From Dichetophora obliterata (Eukaryota > Arthropoda > Insecta > Diptera > Sciomyzidae), in NCBI GenBank assembly GCA_963920525.1, contig OY986438.1, forward strand, positions 133,640,671-133,704,670: a stretch of 64,000 bases of DNA, read 5' to 3'. A program made the position numbers and the translations under genes. This document shows positions 1-12,949 of this stretch, piece after piece (within the stretch, counting starts at the first letter, position 1; every line of letters begins with the position of its first letter). The notes below the pieces were generated by a model, which worked only from the letters and a program-made list of their open reading frames with translations, was not told where the DNA came from and did no database searches.

Positions 1-586
<586 letters not shown>

Positions 587-1187
587 TAACATAAAGCACC
601 AGTACAGTAAGAACTTAGTTATTTTATAGCACAACATAAATACATTCAATATAAGTATAATAACAACTGCATCGTAATAAAGTATCATGTTTGCTAATGC
701 AAAATTCCAATTAATTTTAAGGGACAACTTAAATATTTTCATGATTGTTGTAATTCGCCGAAATTTTGCTTTTTCGTTGAAGTACTTTTGATAGCAACAA
801 TGTTGCTATGTATATTATTTCAACAAAATCACAACAGTGCGGATGGCTCACTTGGCTAGAGCTTTAGTTTTTACTTATTTATTTTGGAATCTTGATCCCT
901 AATCCCGTATCTAATCAAGATTCCCGTATTTTGTAATGGCCTTTAGTTTTGTTTTAGTTTTTTCTGTTTAGTTTTAGTGATTTCTTTTTGTATTTTGCAT
1001 TAGTTGTTTATAATAACAAAGCTAAAGCGTTAATTTGTTTATACTCCATGCTCGTACGTTTATTCTTAATGAAGCAAATTAAGCGACCATTAGTTAAAAG
1101 CTGCGATGTTCGAATGGACAAGCATATGCATTTACACTCTCGCGGCCGAGGTTTTAGTCTACGGATTTTTCAATTGCCGGCAACATT
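587..1187. other. non-coding stretch with a dispersed repeat at 1069-1160
   Basis: No gene is seen. Bases 1069-1160 resemble 21075-21165: both carry a block reading aagcga(c/g)attaattt-like, then tgtgatg-like, then gcggccgaggttt. They share a repeat family. In this copy the block lies just left of a foldback element. Confidence 0.5.
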
Positions 1188-1563
1188 AGTTGGAAATTCA
1201 GCAGACATGCTCGCCTCCTTACCCGCTTGTATTTTTTCTTTAGGCATGTCCTATGACGGCATGTTTGTCAAATTAACTGCGTAGCAGCAATGCAGCATTC
1301 ATCTCATGGTATGAATGCAGCATTAATTCCGAGAAATGCATGCAGCATTGCTGCTAGGTCATTTTATTTGGCAGACATGTATACCTTCTGCTTTCATACC
1401 ATAAGTTGCATGCTGCATTGCTGATACGGCAGTTCATTTGGCATACATTCCTGCCTAGGACATGCATATACAAAAAAGATATAATCGGGTATGGAGGCGA
1501 GCATTTCTCTGCCCTTCCGAGGCATGTTGACGGCAGACATTCAGCAGGGCTGCTTTTCCAACT
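1188..1563. mobile_element. foldback/MITE with about 140-bp inverted arms
   Basis: The left arm (about 1188-1325) and the reverse complement of the right arm (about 1385-1563) share agttggaaa, atgctcgcctcc, gcatgtccta and agcagcaatgcagcat in the same order. No coding frame belongs to it and no clear target-site duplication is seen. It is a non-autonomous palindromic element; its superfamily is not identified. Confidence 0.75.
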
Positions 1564-2019
1564 GGGCTAGTTCTATTTCATCGAGTAATGCTCTTCATTG
1601 ATCACCAAAGCGACATTTGTTTTAGAGCGTACTGGCAGCTGTCACACACTCATTCAAACAGACACACACGCACACAATTATGATGAAAACAAAAACCAAA
1701 AAAAAACAGGAAATAGAGCAAAAACATGAACACGAAAATGAAAATGAAAACGAAAACGATGAATATCGTTCTAGGAAGCGTTCGCAACGAAAAACAAGCG
1801 ATGCGGAAAATTTATTAATGCCCTTTGCATAAAGTGCACACAAATGCATACAAACATTCGAAAACATGTTCTGAAACACACACAAACATACAGTATCAGA
1901 ATGGCATACATTGATATAATGAATTTTACTCATTGCTTTGGCATCTGTTGGCTGGTTCGCTTGCTGGCTGCATCATGAACGATTGCAGTCGTTTCAGAGC
2001 GATGTGAATACAAATCGCG

Positions 2020-2100
2020 ATGTTGCTGTTGCTGTTGCTGATGTCGTTGTCGATGATGTTAATGATGATGATGATAATGATGCTGCTGCTGCCATTGCTA
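2020..2100. repeat. imperfect trinucleotide repeat (GTT/GCT/GAT)
   Basis: A run of gttgct units followed by gatgat and gctgct units. This explains the Asp/Ala/Val-rich frame across it. Confidence 0.85.
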
Positions 2101-4895
2101 CTCAAGAATTGCAATTTTTTCGCGATTGATTACACTTGAATGCGATTTTAAATCGGTGTTCCAATGAAATTATCGCATAATGAATGGTGGCATCTACAGA
2201 AGCAGCACCATGGGTAGGTTTGCGTATGTTCGGACAAAATCTTAAAAAATATCTACAAAATTATTATGTTTTGCTATTATAACTCTTCTGACTGACGAGG
2301 CAATGAGAGCTCCTAATATTTACAACTATTTTGAGTCACACATGTATACGCATACACGGTTTGTCTAATGACGACAAAACTTTTTTATTACTTTCATTCT
2401 CATAGCGGAAGTGATAACAAAGGTACAAGCGTACAAAAAAAATAGTTTGACGTGAATACTAAATTGAGAAAATTAATGTTAATTTTATGAAATGAGAATC
2501 AATATGCGGCCAAATCTTCCTGGTGTTAATACAACAAACCTTCTGTCAATTTGACTTTTAACCTACTATGTATAGTAAAGTAAAACTTCCGTTTTGGTTA
2601 TAAAAACGTTCCTTTTTACTTTTCTTTTTAAAAATGTGCGTTTTAATTTTTGTATGGCGTAAAATATTTTTAAAAATATTAATTTTACTAATCGTTTTTT
2701 ACATGTTATTGATTTTTTTTATTTTCTCAGTGTAAAATTACAGTAAAACACTATTAAATAAATACGATTAAAACAATAACTTTAATATGAAATCTGATTG
2801 AATGACCTTCAAATAGTATTAGTTTGAATCTTTTGGAAGCAATGGAACGAAATTTAGAAAATTCCATTAAAACTAGTAAATTTACCCAAAAATGTTGTTT
2901 ATTACTGCAATAGGCGTAGTTTTAGCATATTAATAGGATATTTTCTTCTGATTTTTACTAATACCTTAAAAACAGTTAATTTCCTTTTTGAAATGTTATT
3001 AAATTGAAAAATGGGTTAGGATATGAGTTTGTTATAGAGTAAAACGGAAAGACTGCCTCATTCAGTATATAAGATTCATATGTAAATGAATAAAATTGAG
3101 TGTATGTTTTCATAAAATAAATAATCTTCTCTTATTTGTTGCTCTTTGGAGAGTAAGACTGCATCAGAAAAAAAAAATTAAACCTTTTTTTTTTGTAAAA
3201 CGCGCTTAAAGTGAAAAATAGAAAATAAACAACATATTTTTCACTTTTAAGTCGCTATAAATTATTCCATGGTTGAAAATACCAAACAAAAAACAAATTC
3301 AAAGATATTAGTTAACTAATTAAAAAGCTTTAAAAACCCGTTTCAAATTGGTTTCTATCTGTAATACTTTTTAGATTATTGCATTATAACTCATGACACC
3401 AGTGAGTGCCGTCTTTTGCTATACTTCCGCTTATAATTCGAACCCCCTGCCATACAATATTTTTCTTGTCTTGGCCCAAGGAATCAACTAGTGCCAGATT
3501 GAAAACTTGACCTGGGACACACTGAATACTCTTCATAGTTTAATAACCTTAAAATAACTTTTATTATTATGTTTTTCAAAAGGCAAATTTTGTTTTACAG
3601 TTTAGATGATTGGATGAAAAAACCATATGTACAAATAAAAAAAATACAAATTGTTTCGTATAAATTTTCTATAAAAAAAATATAATTATTTTTTACACTT
3701 TTGTCCTTTTAAAATTTTTTTTCACTTAATAAAACCACCATCCTTAACTGCAATATCATATTCATATCAAGAAATTAACGCAATCAAAACTGCGCGCTGA
3801 AAAAGTTGTGACTTCAATCTAAATGCATAGTTAATATTTTTGCAAATAATTGGACTTTTTATGCATAGAAATTTATGCATAGAAAATAAGACTTTTAATG
3901 AAATTTTGCTTGAAACATTTTCATAAAATATTTAACCTTTGAAACATCTCACAAACAGTATTCACAGATGTATTTTTATGAGATATATATACTCCTCATT
4001 TACCTTGATGAAATAACAAGCGCAATTTAATAGAAATTTCATAAAAGTAGAGCCAGATGCAATAGCTAAACGGATTTATTAAAAACGAAAAATGCAGCAG
4101 TTAAACGACTTAAGTAAATAAGTTTATATCTGGTTGGACGTAGAAGTTTTGAAAAAGCATTTAAACTAGTAAGCTAACCAACAAAGACACATTTATTTTG
4201 CATGTAGCTAAGGACATACCTTAAAGAATAAAAACGCTTTTGAAGGATTGCAAAAAATTTGTAGAAAGTACCATCAATTAGATTGGTAGCTGCTACCGTA
4301 AGCAACAAACAGTAGCTTCTTTGATGATGGTAAAACGTTTGCAATAAATGACGAAAAGACACACATTTATACAGCTTAAAATTGTGTGGAACAGTAAGAA
4401 AAAAATAAATAAAGCGAAAGAAGATGCAACCAAAGCAATGAATAGAAAATCATTAATTTAACAAGAAGACGAAAAACGGACCACTTAGTGCAACAGTCTA
4501 GCGAAAAGCGGTGGCTACTTTATTCGAATATAAACAGTCAGATGTCTAAACCAAAGACGAAGGAACTGAGCAGTAGAAGAAGTTTAAAACCAAGATAAAT
4601 AATACAAAGGAACAGGAGAAGCAATTTAGAAAAGAAAAATACGCGCTGCAAGAAAACATAAGAAATTTTTATTGGATTATTGAAAACCACTTAGAAGAGA
4701 AGTTCGAAATCGTGTTGGTGATTATGATGGGGTTGGTTTGAAAGGAGGCTCTGAACAACCTCAGACCTTGACAGCTGTAGAGGAATGCTGAGAAGGAGGC
4801 AGCAGAAGCAGCAACAGCGAGTGAAGAATATTGTTGGTTAAGGTGCAAAATTTTCAAGGACTGCATTTTTACGAAATGCCACCAGTTACAGCTGT

Positions 4896-4904
4896 ATGCA
4901 TGGC

Positions 4905-4943
<39 letters not shown>
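4896..4943. repeat. (CTGT)n microsatellite
   Basis: About eleven tandem CTGT units, followed by a gtgc/gtgcgt-rich tail to about 4975. Confidence 0.95.
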
Positions 4944-6885
4944 GTGTGCATGCGTCCGTGCGTGCGTACGTGCGTGGTTGGGTGTGTCCTGGTAATGCTA
5001 TAGTTTAGCTCACACGTTCCACAATCCTTGAAAAGTATTCCACACTGTAGTCGAACATGGAATGGAACACGTCGCGTTCAGCACTCAATTGGCAATTTAC
5101 TGCTTTTTTGGATCACCGCTACTTTTTCTGCTTTTTTCTTGCTTCTTTATGGCAAACACTTGAGCCAAATAGCGCATCATCATCAATATAGTAGTACCGT
5201 ATGGTAGGTATGAGGTTGGCTGGTGCAACTTTTTTGTTGCATTTCTTTCTCATTTTCGCCGTCTACAATGTTGACTGCCAAGAAAAGCTCCCTCGCAAAA
5301 ACCGTATCGTGTAAATTTAAAACGATTTTCTTCCGATTTCAGTTTTTATGCTCCTTTTTTAGTCGTCGCCCCCTTTATTTTGCCTTTATTTTTAATCATT
5401 CTTGTTTTTGAGTTGCTGCAACTTAGTAAAACGAATACGATAGATTTTTGTTAAGATGCGAACGTGTCGCCGCCCCCAAACGACTCGTGCCTGTGGGTGA
5501 TACGTTGAGAAAAACCTTTTGGCGGTTCGGTTGGTGGCACGTCATTTGGCGCATTGCTAGCAACACGTTGCTGTTGCAAATGTCGCTAAAAATGCAGCAA
5601 GTGCTGCGCTCGTAAAAGTTTTTGCTGCAAATTTTTCATAATTTTTTTTTTTTTTATTTTGCATTTTTTATTTCATTATTATTTTATTTTCATTTGCTTC
5701 ATTTTTAGCGCATTCCAGTTTTTGTAAACATTTTTTGCTGCTTAAACATTTTCGGGCTGATCTTTAGCACGCTTTTGCTGTATGTCTGTTTGTCTGTCTG
5801 TCGCTCTTGCAATCAGTCATGTGCGAAACACCGGAAGCACTTTACTTCACCATTTTGTCGTTCATTTCGGAATGAAACGCATTCTAAGCTATGCTTTTTC
5901 TTTCTGCTTCTTCATCTACTACTTTTCCCTTTCTTTATTATTATTATTATTGCTCTGCTGCTTCTTGGTGCTGAAAGGAAACTCTTGTTATTGATGCGAT
6001 AAAATGAATCATTTGTGTTTTGGAACGGGTTTTCTTCAGGCTTGCTCGAAAAAAATTCAACCCAGCCAAAGTAGTTTTCTAATGATTTCTTTGGAGTTGA
6101 AATTTCATTAAACAAATTGCGGAAATCCATTTAGTTTGTTTCGTTATCGTTTTTGTTGGTGTATTTGTTGTTGCTGTTGTACTTTTTGATATCCTTTCAT
6201 CGGCTTTAGATGAGTACAAATTCCCAATGTAAAAATGTGTCAATTTGTGCTCTTCAGCTGAAGCACTTTTTCCGTTTTGTTTGTCTTCTGTTTTTCTTTT
6301 TGTACATACTCCAAAAGCAAAAAAAAAAAGAAAACACGTAGAATATTATTATTACATCGTCTTATTGCAACCATCAAAAATACTTTGTTTTTACCATGTT
6401 CAGAACGAGTGACTTAAATAGTACTTTTGGCCATTTTGCTTTGCCAATCTGGTGCAACTATAAGGATAAGCGTTGGTTTTCCTGTAAATAAATGTTTTTT
6501 AACCAATATTTATACACATAGAGTCTTACTTATATTTTTTACTTCAAACCAAAGCTATTTATTTCTCAGAAGAACGTATACTAGAGGTTTTAACTTTACT
6601 TGCAGAGTTGAGTCAGTCTGCAATTCCAGCTTGACTTATATCCCATGGAAGGAATATTAGGGGTATTCTCTATGTCTAGCATAATTACATGAGAGCACGG
6701 ATTGCAAAACTCATATACAAAAATATCCCATGGATCGAGAGCGCCTTATAGTACAAGTGAAGCATAGTAAAATTAACAGCTCAAAGAACTCTATAACATG
6801 CTTTGCCAAGAATAACACGTATTTTTATGCTCTTTAGCTCATTCTACAAAACACCAGTGGCGAGGCAGCATCGTTTCCAATGATA

Positions 6886-7381
6886 GACCCCTTTTACATT
6901 GATCAAGACTTGAAGTCAAGTTTTTTTGACGTTCTCTTTTGAACTTGACGAAAGCTTTCACATTGTTCAAGACTTGAATTCAAGTTTTTGTCTTCTTTCC
7001 TTGTTTTCTAAAAATAAAACGAGATATGTAGCAAGCAAATGAATTATAGTTTATAGAAATTTATAGTTTATAGAAATATTTTTTTACCACGATGGAAGTT
7101 AACAAAACGTTTTTGCTTAAAAATTTAATGCAAAGTTAAATTATATTAAATGCAAAACAATTTTAATGCAACCGAAGTCTAGCAAGCTCACATTGATATG
7201 CGAAAAATAAAATAAAAAGCACTGTCAACAACGCGAAAATAGCAAAAGGAACACGAAAAAACCCGACAAATTGCCGGTACAGCTTCAAGTTTCATTTTCC
7301 CTTCCGTCGCTTCCGATGTGCGGCGAATTGCCAACAAACTCTGAAACTTGACTTCAAGTCTTGACCAATATAAAAGGGGTC
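6886..7381. mobile_element. MITE family A, copy 1 (3-bp TSD ATA)
   Basis: Terminal inverted repeats start with gaccccttttacattg and continue through tcaagacttgaagtcaag. They are flanked by ATA on both sides (6883-6885 and 7382-7384). The interior is nearly identical to copy 2 at 7818-8243. There is no coding frame. The 3-bp duplication fits the PIF/Harbinger superfamily, and a Harbinger element lies next door. The TIR sequence differs from that neighbour's, so its mobilising partner is another family member. Confidence 0.85.
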
Positions 7382-7384
7382 ATA

Positions 7385-7817
7385 GAGCCTGAACAGAATC
7401 AAAAATCGTTGAGACCGACGACCCTCTCTGGTCGTCGAACGCAGAGAATGTGCCTAGAATGATGCGATTGCGATTAACGATTCAGGGGCCGAATTACGGC
7501 ATCCGTGATGGAGCAAAAATGTACAAGATTGATAGGCACTTGTCTCGTCGTGCCCTTCGTAATTTTGCTCGATCACGGATGCTATAATTCGGCCCCTGGT
7601 TTGATTTTTGTTAGCAATTAGCTTGGGTTTACTCTGCGGTGTATTTGCGGTAGATTTTGAATGGTGTAAATAGCACACAAACAAACAAGAAATGTCAGAA
7701 TGTAACAACAATTTAAGCAATTTAATTAAACACAGCCAATTCTTAGCAAAACTATGGCAACACTAATGGGACTCAGAGAGAGAATCATCGGTCGCAAGAG
7801 AAGAAATAGAATAGATT
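7385..7817. mobile_element. PIF/Harbinger-related remnant, interrupted by a short MITE
   Basis: It begins with gagcctgaacagaat, close to the terminus of the element at 8251 (gagtccaaacagaac). Its right part (7728-7817) is an inverted copy of 8357-8450 in that element: cacagccaattcttagcaaaa and tatggcaacac are shared in reverse complement. It is probably a truncated relative in opposite orientation, broken up by later MITE and Harbinger insertions. Confidence 0.55.
7483..7598. mobile_element. short palindromic MITE (116 bp)
   Basis: Arms of about 37 bp begin caggggccgaatta and run through gcatccgtgat and gagcaaaa; they are nearly perfect inverted repeats around a central spacer. It has no coding capacity and no clean target-site duplication. 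A TIR with GGGGCC is compatible with Harbinger-like elements, but this is not proven. Confidence 0.8.
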
Positions 7818-8243
7818 GACCCCTTTTACATTGGTCAAGACTTGAATTCAATTTCTTGTCCTCTTTCCTTGTTTTCTAAAAATAAAACGAGATAGGTAGC
7901 AAGCAAATGAATTATAATTTATAGAAATTTGCAAACTGAATTTTAATTTTTTACCACGATGGAAGTTAACAAGATGTTTTTGCTTAAAAATTTAATGCAA
8001 AATGAAATTAAATTAAATGCAAAACAATTTTATTGCAAACGAAGTCTAACAAACTCACATTGATATGCGAAAAATAAAATAAAAAGCACTGCCAACAACG
8101 TGAAAATAACAAAAGGAATACGAAAAATTGCCGGTACAGCTTCAAGTTTCTTTTTCCCTTCCGTCGCTTCCGATGTGCGGCGAATTGCCCTGAAACTGAA
8201 CTCTGAAACTTGACTTCAAGTCTTGATCAATATAAAAGGGGTC
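7818..8243. mobile_element. MITE family A, copy 2 (3-bp TSD ATT)
   Basis: Same TIRs and interior as 6886-7381, here flanked by ATT on both sides (7815-7817 and 8244-8246). Removing it joins flanks that match the inner part of the neighbouring Harbinger sequence, so it inserted into an older Harbinger-related remnant. Confidence 0.87.
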
Positions 8244-8553
8244 ATTCTAAGAGTCCAAACAGAACAGTTTTCGCCGTGCAAAAAAATATATAAAAATACA
8301 TGCAGCCGCCAAAAATGAAATTGCCGTAGAAATACGTGACGGGAAAACGCCAGAATAGAATCTATTCTAATTTCTCTCTGACGGGTGGCGGATCTCTCTC
8401 TGAGTGACTTAAATGTTGCCATATTTTTGCTAAGAATTGGCTGTGTTTAGTGTTATTTTCTTTGTTTTTACCATGAGATGTCGTTTTGTTTTTTTGTGTG
8501 TCTGTGTTGCATTTATGTAAGTTCAAAACAAAAGATGAAATAATTATTTTAAA

Positions 8554-8886
8554 AATGGACATTTTCGACAAAATGGATTTTGATGAAAAATTAATTGAGG
8601 AAGTCAAAGAATTGATTGTTTATATAATTTAAAATCCTCAGAATACAAAAATGGAAGGAGGGGGCTTGGATGGTTATTCCCGATAAATTGAAATCAAATG
8701 GTAATTATTTGGAAGTCATGTTAAAGTTATTTTTTTAAAAAAGAAAATTTTTTAGGAGACATCTGTAAGAAACGATGGAAAAATTTAAGAGATCATTATA
8801 AAAAAGTTAAGCAACGAGAGGAAGTACGCTCAGGTGGTGCAGCACCTGAAACAAGGAGACCATGGAAGTTTTATGAAATGCTTTAA
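8554..8886 (+). pseudogene. MADF/Myb-like accessory protein of the Harbinger element
   Basis: The frame opens MDFDEKLIEEVKE. After a frame change comes an LKSSEYKNG-like stretch, and after a putative 50-60-nt GT-AG intron (about 8700-8754) comes CKKRWKNLRDHYKK, ending in RRPWKFYEML. This is the order of a MADF domain: helix, KKRWKNLRD signature, W-[KR]-[FY]-Y. In PIF/Harbinger elements such proteins bind DNA and help the transposase reach its sites. At least one frameshift and an early TAA break it. The intron is inferred from splice dinucleotides only. Confidence 0.7.
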
Positions 8887-9639
8887 TTTTTATTGATGGT
8901 GTGCAAAGTAGCAGAAAGTAAGTTCAATGTTAATTGTTGCAGCAATATCCCAAGAGGAAAATTTGAATTTTATGAAATTTTTGATAAAAATATTTTTTTA
9001 ATATTTTTTTCCAATGCTTTCTAACAGAACTTATGGCAATATTGCAAAAGTGATAGTTGGTACTGAGAATATAGAATAATTTGAAGAAGTCAATGAGTTA
9101 CCAAGTTGCTCAGTAAATTGCACACAGCAGAGAATGGACCTTGAAATAAATATTGCAAGCTTCGTTTATCAGAATATATAGAAATATATAGAAATACATG
9201 CAATGAAATTTCCTTTTTAAAAAAAGTATTAAAAATCATGTGATGTTTTATTTGTTGATGAAATTGTTTTGAGTCTGAAGGTATTTATTATTTTTATGAA
9301 AATTATTATTATGAAAATTGACTAATTGAATTTTGTATTATTTAAAATTTTTTCATTAATTACAAAAGTTAATTATTTAAGACATAATTAAAGTTTATTT
9401 CAATCAATGTATAATTAATATAAGAAGTCGTTAAATAAGAAATGATAATAAAATGTTTTATTAATAATAAAATTAATTTTAAAAAAATAACAGTACATAT
9501 CAAAACATTACATTTCATTGAGTAAATAATCTTTCAATGCATTTCGTAGCTGAAAAGCTATATTCGAAGAACGATTTAAAAAAAACGTGACGAAAGACGG
9601 AGTTGATTTTCTCTTTCCAAGAATTGTTATAATAATTGG

Positions 9640-10675
9640 AATTATTTTGCAGCATTCAAAAATTGTGCAACAGTAGCTAATACAATTTTATCCACATTAT
9701 TTGGAATAGCTGATATTATTGTACGTAGTGCTCTCCAACGATTTGCTAGTATTCCAAATGATATTTCAATATGAACTCGAGCCTAAGATACATTTTTATT
9801 AAAATTTGACCGGTCAAAAGGTAAATTTAATCCAGGAAAAGGGCACATAAGGTTAGGTTTTAGTGGGAAAGCATTATCACCAACAAAATAATAAGGGAAC
9901 GTTGCTTATGTTCCAGGTAAAAAGTTTGCTTTCGGGCTCGAAAAGGTATTATTTAAAATTTGTTTACCTAAAGCACTTCTAGCAAAAACTCCACCATCAC
10001 TCTGGCTGCCAAGAGCTCCAACATCCACATATGTAAAAATATTATTAACGTCGCAAGCTGCTAACAGGACTACACTATAGGTTTTTTTATAATTATTGTA
10101 TAGTGACCCACTATGCGCTGGTTCAACGATGTTTACGTGTTTCCCATCTATTGCACCCAAACAATTAGGCATTCGGGTTTTTGTATAAAAATCTTGTAAT
10201 ATGCGTTTCCAGTCACTTTCGTTAGGGATTGGCAAATAAATTTCATGCAAGACATTCCAAATTGCCATACATGTTTCGTAAATAATTTCTCTGACTGTTG
10301 AAATGCCAATCTTGTGAGAACATGCTAAAAATTTAAAACTGCATCCATGAGCTAAATATCTGTAAAACATTGTTACTAATACCATAAAAAAATATTAAAG
10401 TTGCCAAAGCTCAAAAAAAACTCACAATATTGTAATAGCTAAACGGGTTTCCGGGCCAATTGGTTTTCTATGTGAGTGCTTTTGAAAAGTTTCTTTTAAA
10501 AATGCATTTAAAAGCCTAAATTTATCGACGCTCATTATCTTGTGGCTATAAAAAATGTTCTTCGTCCATCAATTGCATTTTCATTAAACAGGTATTAAAA
10601 AATCCTTCTTTTTCTCTAGTGAGATTTAGTGGTCGAACCCACCATCTTCTTTTTGATTTATCAAGCTACTCAAAA
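9640..10675 (-). pseudogene. HARBI1-type DDE transposase
   Basis: Read on the minus strand, the gene begins near 10675 with an RRWWVRPLN motif followed by EGFFNT. It continues in the open 159-residue frame 10385-9906 with GAIDGKHV (first catalytic Asp), a DVGALGSQSDGG block (second Asp) and LPGT. It then continues past a TAA at 9906-9908 with FPYYFVGDNAFPLKPNLM and an IEISFGILANRWR block containing the catalytic Glu. A GT-AG interval at about 10386-10440 may be an intron. Several in-frame stops show it is a pseudogene. Catalytic residues are still visible. Confidence 0.88.
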
Positions 10676-11225
10676 ACTTGGTAAACCAAATATCTTATGT
10701 CAACAATCTTCATAACAGTCACTACTGCCTCCAATTCTTCCAACATATTCACTTTATACTAATTTTTTCTGATAATTATAAAAACTCTCACGAAACTCAA
10801 TAAAAAAACTGCTATAATCATTTATTATAAACAGCGATTGATCTTAAAAATGGAGGCACGTCACTCATCCAAGAAGTGATGTCAACGCAAGGAAATAAAA
10901 AATTTCCAAATTCTAAGGCTGTGTGCGAAGTCGCATTAAGGTCATAATGCAAGTTTTTCTCTTCGTGGTATAATTTACAAATACAAAAAATAAATACAAA
11001 TAAAATAAGCATTCTTGTTTTCATAGTTTTTTTTTTCATTCTGTCTCAAATGACACATCAACCCTGTCTATTATACTAATACGTGTCATTACCCTATCTA
11101 TTGTACCGTTCACACACCGAAAAGTAACGCTGATCCGACAACCGCTTCTATTCTGGACGTGTTCTCAGCGGATTTCGCCGAGAGAGGCCCGCCATCCGAC
11201 ATCCGCCTTGGTTCTGTTCGGGCTC

Positions 11226-11649
11226 TAAGTCTGCGATTTATCATTGCGGAAAACGAGCTGCGGTTTTTTCTACATTTTGCATGTATTTTCCAACAACAAA
11301 TTATGCTTCCGAACGCTTTTGATGGCGTGCAATGTTTGTTGTGCTATCTGTCATTGAAAATAAAAACGTATAAGCAGGCATTACCAATATTTTCATAATG
11401 AATTTAAGGAAATTGTAGGCTTTGAAAGAGAAAATCTTTTAACAAATAATAAAAATTTCATTTCGATAGACTGAAGTTGTGGATGGATGGTTTTTCAATA
11501 GAAGAAAACAAAAATAAAGACGAACACCTTTAGCAGCTTAAATTGTCTTTACTGACTCTAGTTAGTGTTTAATAAGCAAAACAGGTTAGAACATTTTCAG
11601 ACGGAATATTTTTAAAAATTTATTTGTACTAAAATTTTGCGAAGACTCG
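11226..11649. other. flank of the Harbinger insertion
   Basis: It starts with the right TAA duplication. No gene is seen. It leads into the hAT remnant. Confidence 0.5.
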
Positions 11650-12230
11650 ATAATGAATCTAGTGCACTTATGGAATTTATCCCCTTATCTCCCAGAACCA
11701 TATCTCGGCGTACTGAAGGAATAGGCTTATTTCTTGAATCTGCTAATAAGAAAAAACTAAACGAGTGCCAATTTTTTCAATATGCTTAGACGATAGCGCG
11801 GATATAAATGATGTTTGCCAATTAGTCGTTTGCATTCGATGCATCTACTCGAGCTCTGAAGTTTTTGAGTCGTTGTACACTAAAGAGCCCTTTAAAGCAA
11901 ATGTTACAGGTGAAGCGATTTTTGATGTTCTTAATGAAAAGCTTTTTTCAACTGTGGACATGAATAAGTTTACTGGATTATGCACAGATGGAGCACTCGT
12001 CATGACTGGAAAATAAAATGGATATGTAGAACAGTTGAAAAATGGAATTCATGTTTTGAATTTCTATTGTGTTATTCTCCAGCTTGCACTTGCGTCCAAA
12101 TATTTAAATTACCATCCCGCTATGAAAAGTGTAGAGCTCATTATAAATAAAAGAAGAGGGGGTCATAACTCAATTACCATTTCACAGAAAACTTGTGAAT
12201 TTTTAAAAATTCAATAACGCTGATTTTTGC
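11650..12230 (+). pseudogene. hAT transposase remnant, N-terminal and central part (ZBED5/GTF2IRD2-like lineage)
   Basis: Conceptual reading gives LSPRTISRRTEGIG, then LDDSADINDVCQL (the 'D-S-T-D' region with the first catalytic Asp), then LCTDGALVMTGK, followed after one in-frame TAA (12014-12016) by NGYVEQL and further downstream HNSITISQKTCEFLK. This is the pattern of the hAT lineage that gave rise to vertebrate ZBED5/GTF2IRD2-type proteins. The reading frame is interrupted, and the C-terminal part lies about 4.6 kb downstream beyond later insertions. Confidence 0.75.
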
Positions 12231-12454
12231 GACCTTAAAATGTACTCTGAAGTTCGAAGCCGTGGTGATTCTCTAAAATATTATTTCACCTCCGTAAAGA
12301 GATACTTCAGTTTTGAACGGACTTCAAAAAGAAGGAGGTTCTCAAGTTGGTTGGTGTCTTTTTTTTTAAATGTATGTACATCTATAACTCCTAAAGTATT
12401 TGCCCGATTGCCGCATTTTTTTGTCAACAGATAGAGACATTAGACGTGGAGGTG

Positions 12455-12949
12455 CCCGTTTGAAAAATTGGGCGGTATTTGACACAGATGCGTGGCAATA
12501 TAAGAAAAACTCTGTATATCGAATAATATTAACACTAGAGTACTAAAATTTAGTACTGGGGTAGGCACAATTATTAAAAAATATGTTAACAAAGTGGGCG
12601 TTATTCGATAAAAGGCGTGGCAATATTAGAAATACGCTGTAAATCGAATAATATTGATACTAGGGTACTGAAATTAAGTGCGACGGTAGTTATAATAATG
12701 AAAATTTACGGTGATAAAAGTGGGCGAAGGTGGACAAAAGGGCGTGGCAATATAAGAAATATACTGTACCACTGTTAATATTGACACTGGGGTACTGGAA
12801 ATTGGTACAAAGGTTGGAACAATTATTACAACTTACGGTCAAGAAAGTGGGCGTTATTCTTCAAAGGCGTGGGAGTATTAGAAAAACGCCGTAGCTCGAA
12901 TTAAATTGACACTAGGATACTGAAATTAGGTACAGGGGTAGGCGTAGTT
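12455..12949. repeat. tandem array, about 128-bp units, left part
   Basis: About four units start with (g)tgggcg and carry aaggcgtggcaatat, then a ctgta region, then (a)ctagggtactgaaatt and ggtaggc. Starts near 12463, 12593, 12719 and 12847 give the period. The array continues at 16203, on the far side of the RTE insertion. Confidence 0.85.

Larger units (their letters stand above)
1564..6885. other. AT-rich non-coding stretch, no gene recognised
   Basis: Only short, low-complexity frames occur here. The stretch contains small simple repeats and a somewhat GC-richer patch at about 5440-5630. No transposon protein was recognised. It could be intergenic DNA or part of a long intron. Confidence 0.6.
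8251..11225. mobile_element. PIF/Harbinger DNA transposon, 2975 bp, TSD TAA
   Basis: The left end reads gagtccaaacagaac. The right end, in reverse complement, reads gagcccgaacagaac. Both ends are flanked by TAA (8248-8250 and 11226-11228), the usual TWA target of PIF/Harbinger. Inside, a MADF-type DNA-binding gene (+) and a HARBI1-type transposase gene (-) face each other, the normal two-gene layout of the superfamily. Both genes carry stops or shifts, so the copy is probably dead. Confidence 0.9.

Noticed and set aside
1622..2129. Overlapping frames on both strands
   Set aside because: Composition follows CA-rich and trinucleotide repeats; no domain and no consistent codon use.
3380..3540. 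Possible tRNA-like B box (reverse complement ggttcgaatta)
   Set aside because: No A box at the right distance and no foldable arms.
5775..6130. Frames rich in Phe/Leu and Cys
   Set aside because: They come from T-rich low-complexity DNA on both strands.
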